Of a DNA stretch of 64,000 bases, positions 55,658 through 64,000 are shown in pieces. The DNA comes from Akebia trifoliata. Taxonomy: Eukaryota > Streptophyta > Magnoliopsida > Ranunculales > Lardizabalaceae. A program made the translations under genes and the position numbers. The notes beneath the pieces are model-generated. The model searched no databases and was not told where the DNA came from. It saw only the letters and a program-made list of their open reading frames with translations. The number at the start of each line of letters is the position of its first letter. Position 1 is the stretch's first letter. The stretch spans positions 15,123,892 through 15,187,891 of the forward strand of contig CM030714.1 in NCBI GenBank assembly GCA_017979445.1, read 5' to 3'.

Positions 55658-58600
55658 ATGTCTAATAGAATGGCCACCCTCTACAAAACATATTCCATCC
55701 CCAAAGAGGTCAAAATCAAGCTCTGTGGGGAATTTAGTGACCATCGTCCAGAGGAGATCATGATCTATGTAGGTCAAATTGTTGTTGCCATGCATTTTCC
55801 ACTATCTCCTTAGGGCGGTCTTGAGCCGAATCAATAAGGCTCCAAGATAGATGTCTAGTAATTTCTACAGATTGGTGAGGGCCGTTTAGAGGATGAGCAT
55901 CTCCCTCATCGAGTTTTTCTCCAAATATAACCTCAAATCCATCTCCCGTCGCGCATGATATTGCTCTATGCCCTCAAAATGTGGGGGTAATGCCTTGGTG
56001 AACCTCCCTAGTTCGGATAAGGGCTGGTTCATTGACCCTTGATCTCTCTGGGAAGTGGGAGTTTGGGGTTGGAGTGGCGAAAAAAGGGTATAGGGTCTTT
56101 GAGACCTTTTAAAGTAACAACTTTTCAACCTTTGCTGTTAACCCATTCTTGGAGAGGCTAGCTAAACTTTCTTTGTTTCAGAACGATTTTCAATCATTAC
56201 TGTCGAGTACAGGAAGGCCTAACGAGCTGAGGAAAGAATCGGGGAAAACAAAAAGAAGAGGAAAATCGAGGAAACAGTTTGTCATCGGATTACTGTTCTC
56301 CCCCTTTATTTCATCGATTAGGGTTTTGAGTACTCTACTCTACCATCCGATACCTTTTCAGATCAAACCTTATCTGTTGACTCTCTTATCCTTATTCAAT
56401 ATTTTTCCCCAACTCTCTCTCCTGGTCCCTGAACGACATCACCCCACCTCCACTCTCCTTGAGTGGGTCCAATTTCTTCTCTTTTTCCAAATCCTAACTT
56501 TCCTCTTCCTATCAGCATGAATATTAATCTAAAAGATTTCATCATCATCGATGCTCCTCCAGCCCAGCCCACCTTTAGGGTGTTGGGGTAGAGTAGGAAG
56601 AAATGTCCTCTTGTAGACACCCCATTTTTGCACTCGCCTGATTAAGCAACTCGTCAACCCAATTGCAACGGTCCCAATGATGGATGATTATTCCAATGCT
56701 CTATTTTGTTACTAGATGTGTTTCAGAAATTCGGATAAGGTATCTCAAATTAACAAAACTTTAGAAATCACGCTACGCTAGGAAAATATAATCTAGAAAT
56801 CATCATCTTACAGACAAAAAAAGAGCTTTACGGTAAAAATCATTAAAAAAATGACCAAATTACCAAAATACCCCTAACCTCAAAACATCCCTAGAGCTTA
56901 CATTATACTTAGGAAAATCCATTCAAACACATAAAGCAACAAATTGAAATCAAATAAATCATTTCGCCAATTTTCACAAAATTCGACAAAATTACGAAAA
57001 TGCCCCTCTTAAAGTTACACGACCATTTCGCACAAAAAACTTCATAAATGATAAAAACCAACATTTTCATTGAATTCTTTACGAAAAACCTATTTCAAAA
57101 TATTTTGAAACATTGAAAAATGATTTAAAACGCAAAAAGTCCTCTCCAAGGGCAAAACGGTAATTTTATAATTTTAATAATTAAAAATTCTAAAATTAAT
57201 AAATAAAATATTAAATAATGTAAAGTGAAACATTAATAAAAATAATTTAAAATTTTAAACAAAAAAATCGATCAATCAGGCTCTTAGACAAAATTATTGA
57301 TGGTTGCCCATATATTTATTAAAGGACTCCATTTGGGGGCCCAAATAATTAAAGATATAATAAATGGAGTTTATCTAAAATCTTAAAGTCAAGATCTTAA
57401 AGTCAATCAAGTAAGACTAAAGTCAAAATCTTAAAGTCAATCAAGTGAGACTAAAAGTCAAAACTCTAATAGAGTTCTAATTAAATAATAACTTTATTTA
57501 AAACAATCCTAATTAAATAATAACTTTAGTTAAAATAATTCTAATTAAAATATAACTCTACCTAAAACAATTATAGTTAAACAATAACTCTCTCTAAAAG
57601 AATTATAATTAAACATTAACTCTATCTAAAAGGCACTTAAAAAAATCTATAAATAGGGGGTCCTACAATCTATTTTCATATAAAAAAAATCCTAGAAAAA
57701 GTAGGTCAAAAAACTTTCCTAACCTCCCATAAATCTTAATTTTGAAGTCCCAACTCCTTACCTAACATCCATATGCCAACTTTAGCTCAAAAAATACCTA
57801 AAAATCATTCTAAAATATCTTAGAATCCATAAAAAATCAGAAAACTCACAGATCCAAGAAGAAGATACCTCAACTAGGAGATTAGAAATCAGATTCGACA
57901 ACAGAATGAAGCGATGAATACTGTACAAGGAGTTGTTCTATTAGATCTGAGGGAACAAAACCTTTGCGTTCAGAAAATGTAACTATTTTTATTTATTTTT
58001 TATTATTATTTAGGTCTTGTTAGCAATGTAGTTTTATTTGGGAATTAGTAGAGACGGGCGTTTGTCGGGCGGGGTTGGTGCCTAACACTTTCCAACCCCG
58101 TAACTTGATCCCCGAACTTAGTTTTTTTTGGTAAATTAGTTGTTTTATCCTTTTAGAGTCAATATTCGGTTCCTAGACCGTAATAACTAGGTGGCGACTC
58201 CCAAACCTCAAAAATCAAAAGTGGATCCACGCACCCCGCGGATCGAGGGAGCTTTCACCTCGTTATATCGATGTTTTACCCCCAGGACAAGATTACTTTA
58301 GTATTCATCTTGAGGGTGTTCCTATAGCCGAGGAGACAATGGTCCCAGTCGATCCTACTACTCTTCTTGGCTTAAGTGGCAGCTTAATTTATTGAACAGG
58401 TTGGCGCTTCTGCTACCTAGCCAAAGAAGAAGAAGAAAGGCGACCGAGAATGGCTCATAACCCTCCACGATGAGGAAGCAGAGCTCCCCATGGGACTTGT
58501 CGCTTGTGACTTAAAGATTCCGTTGGAGCACCTTGACCACTGTTGGTTAAGCCGACATAGGGTTTTGTAGGGAAACCCTAATGAGACTTTTCGTTATTAT

Positions 58601-59700
58601 TTCCCCTTGGGATATGGGATGGTGGCAAACAACGTGGTTGCCTTCTAGGATCCCTAGGTTGTCGCCTCCCTACTCTCTATCGTTATCCTCCCCAAGACAT
58701 GAAGTTAATGGAACAGGGAGGTGCTTCTTGCCAAGTTCAACCATGGACTTTACCATGTACCAGTACTTAAACTCTTTCAATTATATTTTTCTTACCCTGG
58801 TTCTCAGACTTCCTTACTGGGTAGGCCTTCATTTTTGGAGCCGCAATACTCCTCAAGCTGCAGTATGCTTTGATCAAACAGACCTCCACTGCTCAATTGT
58901 ATGAGAAGAAGATGAGGGTAATTCTTTCATCTACTTAGGCTATTGAGTTTCAAGGTGTCGAGATTCAAGGCATCAATTGGTAACTTTTCAAATGTTTTGA
59001 AGACTTAACGACTGAACACTTTCACCTGGAGGCTAAGTACAGGAGGGTAGAACCTAAAAACCTCAAATTAAAGGAGTGCATTCTCTGTAAGGATGCTGAG
59101 TTGAAGGATTGTCAAGGGAACCTTTTAGCCATTCAAAGACAATATGCTGCTCTCCAAGTAGAGAATGCAGTTCTTCGAACTAAGTAGGAATAGAAAATCA
59201 ACTGAACTATCAAACATGCCAAGGGTGAGCAGATTGTTGATGAAACCAAGCAGACCATGGAGCTCCTGTCCAAGCTAAAGGTAGAATACATCTTGATCCG
59301 AGATGAAGCCAAGATAATTGGCTACCAGGAAGGCTTCCATGATGCCAATGAGCAATATGATGTGGCATCATCTACAGAGGAGAAGGAACTAATGCCCCCA
59401 TCTTTTAGCGATTAATCTAAGTAGCAAAGTGGAATGCCTGCACTTCTGGTAGTCCCCTGTCTTCTGCTTCTACTAGGCAAATAGACCAAGCTGTTAGTGG
59501 AATTGAAGTGGTTGAGGTAAACGAGAAGTCCCCTTTTGCTGCTAATGGATCGACCTTTGTTGTTCTAGTGTCCGCTCTACCTTTTTTCTCCTCCAATCAA
59601 GCTTCTACCTAGGTTGACTCATCTGCTTGATTGAATTCAACTCAACTTCCCCAGGGTTCTACCCAAACTTCCCTTCTTGTTCAACAAAATGAATAATTTT
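55658..59700 (+). pseudogene. Antisense additional ORF of a Tat-lineage gypsy element, broken
   Basis: The frame opens MSNRMATLYKTYSIPKEVKI and continues HRPEEIMIYVGQIVVAMHFP, resembling the plant 'putative gypsy type transposon' (Transposase_28) proteins in which an IPxxxxI start is followed by a FxVYxxxxxxGxxFPL block. After a solo LTR insertion (56612-58257) coding resumes with DVLPPGQDYFSIHLEGVPIA. The C-terminal part (about 58990-59410) is coiled-coil-like (KNLKLKECILCKDAELKDCQ, ETKQTMELLSKLKVEYILIR). Many stops and shifts occur. Such extra ORFs, antisense to pol and lying between pol and the 3' LTR, are described for Tat-lineage elements. Its place relative to the pol at 60.5-62.8 kb fits that layout. 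Assignment to the family is by pattern only. Confidence 0.55.
56612..58257 (+). mobile_element. Solo LTR of the gag-only element family
   Basis: It starts TGTAGACACCCCATTTTTGC and ends GGGAGCTTTCA, the same ends as the LTRs of the 4.5-16.5 kb element but in plus orientation. It aligns through its whole 1.65 kb with clear divergence (many substitutions and indels), so it is much older. CCTCT (56607-56611) and CCTCG (58258-58262) flank it as a target duplication with one change. No internal sequence is present. It splits the antisense ORF; removal rejoins CPR and YIDVLPPG. Confidence 0.85.
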
Positions 59701-60039
59701 TGTGCCCATACTAGGGCTTTTTTTGTAATCTCCATCTTGGAAATGAAAACTTGAATAATTTTTAGATATGATCTATTTTTTCTTATTTACTCATCTAATC
59801 ACATTACTTTGTCATCCTTTTCACTCCCCTTAATATCTGTTTTGCTTGTGGTGGACAAAATATATACTTATTGAAAATTTTCACTCCCCCTAGTGTGTGT
59901 TTTGCTCATCATGGACATATCAAACATTGAAAATTTCTTTTAGATGTCTTTTAAAAAAAGGTATAGCTTTGTGCCCTAACTCGCAAGGCGGGGTAATGTT
60001 ATAAAACCCCTAGTTGACAATGGTTTCTAATTTCATGTT

Positions 60040-60460
60040 CTACCATTCAAGACAGAACAAGATCTTGCCACTCAAGACAGAGCAAGGTTGTGAAGACCTT
60101 GACCCACAAGAGGGCCCAACTTTGTGTTTTTCCACTCAGGACAAAACAAGGTCACTAAAACCTTGACCCACAAAAGGGCCCAACTCTGTGCTCTGCCACT
60201 TCTAACAGAACAAGGTTATTAAGACCCTGACCCACAAAGGCCCCAACTCTATGTTATACCATTAGGATAGAGCAAGGTCACTGAGATCTTGACCCATAAA
60301 AGGTCCCAACTTTGTGCTCTACCACTCAGGACAAATCTAGATCACCAAGATCCTAACCCACAAAAGGGCCCAACTGTGCTCTCTACTACTCAAAATAGAG
60401 TAAGGTCATTAAGACCCTGACCCACAAAAGGTCCCAACTCTATGCTCTTGGTTTAGAAAT
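60040..60460. repeat. 64-bp tandem array between pol and antisense ORF
   Basis: About six units of roughly 64 bp, each with GACCCACAAAAGGGCCCAAC, CTCTGTGCTCTACCACTCAG and GACAGAGCAAGGTCACTAAG or near variants. Units differ by 10-20%. Its place after integrase matches the tandem arrays known in this region of Tat-lineage elements. Confidence 0.85.
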
Positions 60461-60479
60461 GAAGATCAAAGCTTCTTTA

Positions 60480-62828
60480 TTGATAATATCTTTTCAAATT
60501 ACAAGTGTTCCATGATCTTGGCATATCTTGCCCTACCATGGTTGCTAGGTGGTAAGTTCCATTACTTCCTACCAAGTCACCTGATATGGCCTTTCCCAGA
60601 TCGGACCTAGCTTGCCATTGTTTAACTCTGTTGTATTTTGGAACACTTTTATCAAAATTAGGTCTCCTACTTGAAAGTATCTTTCCCTAACCTTCTTGTT
60701 GTGATACCTTTGTAGTTTGACATGATAGGCTTCTAGTCTAACCTGTGTATCGTCTCACTTTTAATCTAGGAGTTTTAGTTCCATTATTAGCTATCTATCG
60801 TTCTATCATGCTGCCACCACATGTGATATCGTTGTGGGGAAATCATTTCTGTAGGGATCTCTACCTCTACTCTGTAAGCCATTGTGAATGGAAAAACTCC
60901 TATGAATACTCTAGCTACAGTTCTGTATGTCCTTATTATGCCGTGCAAAACATACGTCCATTTTCCCTTAGCTTTATTCATTATTTTCTTTAGTATATTG
61001 ACCAAGACTTTGTTCGTAGCTTCTTCCTGACCATTTCCCTAGGGGTAGTACAGGGTAGAGAAGGTCTGTTTGATCCTGCGTTCTACATAGAAAACTTTTA
61101 TCTAACTCTTTGAGAATTATTTTCTATTGTCAGATGTGATGGTGTGAGGAACCCCAAACTTGTAGATAATGTGTTACCAGATGAACTTCTTCACTTCATG
61201 TTCTTTGATCTAAGCTAATGGAACCTCTTCATCCCACTTAGTGAAATAATTTGTTGCCATGAGAAGAAAAATTAGGTTTCCTAGAGCTCTGGTAATAGCC
61301 CCACCAAATGCATTTTCCAATGAGCAAACGACCACGGACTTAATACTGAATTCAGCTGAATTATTGGCTGGTTATGATCCGAGCACGTCTTTGACACTTG
61401 TCGCATTTCTTCGCATACCTGAGGGCATCTTTTTGAATATATGGCCAGAAGTAACCTTAAGAGTATACCTTGTGTGCAAGAGATCTTCCCCCCGAATGGT
61501 TCCTACAATCTCTTTCATATACTTCTTTCAAAATCTTCTCGGCTTCTTTTAGGATTAGACACCTCAACAGTAGTCCCCAATAAGATTTCTTATACAATTA
61601 CTATTCGAGCATGATGTACCTCACTACTTTTACTTTAACCTGTTTGACCTTTGTTTTTTCACTCTACAACTGACCTATTTTTAAAAATTTGACTAGCAGA
61701 TCTAGCCAACTCGGGTTGTGAGAACATCCTGCCTTTGCTTTTCAATAGCTAGTTTTTCTAATAACTCGAGTGGGAGTTTTCTCTTCTCAGTACCAGCGAG
61801 CATTGAGGCTACGAATGCCAAGGCATCAGCGTGTCTATTGTCTGCTTGAGGAATATGTATTAATGTTTTTTATATTCTACTCAACCCTTCTCGTACCATA
61901 TTCAAATATAGCTGCATCCTTTCATCTATGGCCTCGAATTTTCGATTGATGTGATTAACAACGAGCTGAGAGTCATTGTACATTGTGGTTTGCTATACTC
62001 CCAACTCATTCAAAACTGCAATTCTGACCAGCAACGCCTTGTATTTTACTTCGTTGTTTGAAGTTTGATAGGCCAACTTGACCATATTTTTTATCCTCAT
62101 GTTTTTTGGGGTAACTATCACTGCTCCAACTCCCAATCCCTCCGAATTCGATGATCCATCTATGAATAATTTCCACCTTGATTCCAGTTCTGCGAGTTCA
62201 GATTCATCTCTTTTTGATAGCTCTTCTATTGTTACTTCTATATCCTCTTCCACTGGAAATTTGCTAAGAAATCAATTAATGCTTGTTTTTTTTATAAAAT
62301 TCTTCGCATATACTCGATTCCAAACTCAACTAGTTGGATTGCCTATTTTTTTATTCTACCCGATCCTTCAATCTTGCCCAATACAGCTTTGAGAGGATAC
62401 TCAGTTATCACGTTTATTTTGTGGGCTTGAAAGTATGGCCTTAGTTTCAAAGCTGAGTAAACCAAGGCTAAACCGAGCTTCTCCAGCTTTGAGTATCTTG
62501 TTTCTGCATCAATCAAGGTTTTGCTTAAAAAATAAATTGGCTGCTCCCTCACGGCTCTTGTTCTCACCAAAATCAAACTGACAACGTATTCTGAGGTTGC
62601 TAAGTAAAGCCCAAGCTCCCCTCCTTCATCTGGCTTTGAAAGGATTGGAATTTTTCTTAGATATTTCTTCAACTAGTAGAAGGCTTGCTCACACTTTATT
62701 GTCCATTCGAATTTGGTCATTTTTTTGAGTAGAAAGTACAAAGGTCTACATTTTTCTGAAGATCTCAAAATAAACCTGTTCAGCGTAGCTACTCTTCCTA
62801 CTAAAATCACCTCGACTATTTTTCACTA
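60480..62828 (-). pseudogene. Ty3/gypsy (Tat lineage) pol: RNase H, second RNase H, integrase
   Basis: Reading down from 62828: VATLNRFILRSSEKCRPLYF, then the reverse transcriptase-linked RNase H with LYLATSEYVVSLILVRTRAV, YFLSKTLIDAETRYSKLEKL and KLRPYFQAHKINVITEYPLK. At 62253-61993 is a second RNase H with WKLFIDGSSNSEGLGVGAVI and TSNNEVKYKALL. Then the integrase zinc-binding part (KDALRYAKKCDKCQR) and core or C-terminal part (KAKGKWTYVLHGIIRTYRTV, TMAYRVEVEIPTEM). The end reads ISGDLVGSNGTYHLATM. Two RNase H domains are characteristic of the Tat lineage. The frame has many breaks. Everything upstream (reverse transcriptase, protease, gag) is cut off at about 62829-62850 by the LTR at the right edge. 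Confidence 0.85.
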
Positions 62829-62849
62829 GATAGTAAAGAGGAGTCCGAT

Positions 62850-64000
62850 TGGTAAATGGGGGATTTTTAGGGAATTGGGATTCGCCACCTAATTTAAGTC
62901 TAGGAACTAAAATAACTCAAAATGGATTTGGACCAGTCCACGAATAAGAGAAATAGATAAGGAATCAGATTACGGATTTCGGAAGGTGTTAAACACCGAA
63001 CCCGCCCGTTCGAGTTGATCAATCTCTATTACGATCCAAAACTATCCTAAGGTTAACATACAAAGACTAAAGTCAAATTATGGTTCAATCATCATCAATT
63101 TATATCGGATGTATTAAACGAATCATACAACTAAAATTCTCTCAAATATTTACATGATTCATCAAATTTCGCACAAAAATGTAAAAATTTGAAAAAAGCC
63201 TTAATTTCATCTCATATTCTAAAATTCGCATGGTAATATATTTGAATTAAACTTATATATGCAAATATTTTCCAAATAAAAAAATAGGAATTTCTCAAAT
63301 TGGAAAGTTATGAATATGAAATTTCTAAATTGGCAATTTATGGAGTTTCTAAATTGAGAATATGAAATTACCTAAATAAAAAATTTATGAATATATGATG
63401 AATTTTCAAATCAGAGATTTATTAAATAAGAATTTCTCGAAATAGAAAATTACCAATATAGGACGAGTTTCCAAATTAGAAATTTGCACATACGAATTTT
63501 CCAAAATAGAAAGTTTCAAGGGAACATGAAAATTTCAAATTAGCAAATCATAAACCAATAATAGAATTTCTAAATAGGAAATTGCAAAAATCCTAAATTA
63601 AAAAATTACAAAAATATAAACTTTCGAAATTAGACATTTATGAATATGAATTCTTAAAATAGAAAATTAGAAATTTGTGCATATGAATTTTTCAAAATAG
63701 AAAGTTTCAAGGGAACATGAAATTTTCAAATTAGCAAATCATAAACTAATAATAGCTAAATAGGAAAGTGCAAAAATCATAAATTGAAAAATTACAAAAA
63801 CATAAACTTTCTAAATTAGACATTTATGAATATGAATTCCTAAAGTAGAAAATTATGAAATTTTCACATTAGAAAGCTTCCAAATATAAATCTTCCAAAA
63901 TAGAAACTTTTGATCATGAACTTTTCAAAATAGAAAATATGAATATGGATTTTCCAACATAGAAATGTGAAACTTTTGAATTAGAAAGTTATCAATTTCC
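62850..64000. repeat. Ogre-like LTR running off the right edge
   Basis: Starting about TGGTAAATGGGGG it has GGGATTCGCCACCTAATTT and GGAAGGTGTTAAACACCGAA, then CCCGCCCG, matching the order of blocks at 4640-4800 in the gag-only element's LTR, but very diverged. It interrupts the Tat pol. Its other end is outside the window, so whether it is a solo LTR or part of a full element cannot be told. Confidence 0.55.
63477..63857. repeat. About 190-bp tandem duplication in the right-edge LTR
   Basis: Two units of about 190 bp share GAAAGTTTCAAGGGAACATG, AAATTAGCAAATCATAAAC and ACATTTATGAATATGAATTC in the same order. The surrounding 63250-64000 consists of shorter, more degenerate AAATT/TTTCC repeats. 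Confidence 0.75.

Noticed and set aside
60745..61552. Plus-strand frames over the integrase region
   Set aside because: They are antisense to recognisable minus-strand integrase coding.

Overview
The window is nuclear DNA of a flowering plant, most likely a woody eudicot. It is AT-rich, its genes have introns, and it holds plant lineages of Ty1/copia and Ty3/gypsy retrotransposons, LINEs, hAT-type MITEs, microsatellites, a plastid-derived insert (infA) and one 100-N scaffold gap (23655-23754). Only two host genes can be supported; nearly everything else is transposable elements, many nested in one another.

Layout. 1-4573: a copia RNase H tail, two back-to-back copies of a palindromic MITE, and a 40-bp minisatellite. 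4574-16506: a complete minus-strand LTR retrotransposon (about 11.9 kb, LTRs of about 1.77 kb, perfect 5-bp target duplication GTGGT, Arg-tRNA-type primer site, polypurine tract) with only a frameshifted gag and no recognisable pol. It is a very recent gag-only (TR-GAG-like, Tat/Ogre-related) element. 16801-23501: a giant divergent inverted repeat made of two head-to-head LTR-like units, with three more copies of the same MITE in TA runs. 23655-24545: the gap, a ~120-bp tandem repeat, and a copia gag fragment.

26102-44035 (minus strand): uroporphyrinogen decarboxylase, the chlorophyll/heme pathway enzyme. Four 3' exons at 26102-29452 join in frame. A first exon encoding a transit peptide appears to lie at about 43776-44035, which makes intron 1 about 14.3 kb. 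That intron holds a LINE interrupted by a short-LTR copia element, by the poly(A)-tailed 3' end of another LINE, and by a second copia element bounded by inverted LTR copies.

45300-50000: a decayed plastid infA fragment and two hAT-type MITEs with 8-bp target duplications. 51173-52927 (plus strand): an intact intronless gene for a 584-residue, probably plastid-targeted protein with a basic N-terminal part and an acidic C-terminal part; I do not recognise its function. 53500-64000: gypsy debris, mainly a minus-strand Tat-lineage element (RNase H, second RNase H, integrase), then a 64-bp tandem array, then a long plus-strand antisense ORF that is split by a solo LTR of the same family as the 4.5-16.5 kb element. 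The right edge enters another Ogre-like LTR.

The two host genes are not an operon or pathway pair. They probably share only plastid location of their products. All similarity calls rest on reading translated sequence and known family motifs; no database search was run.
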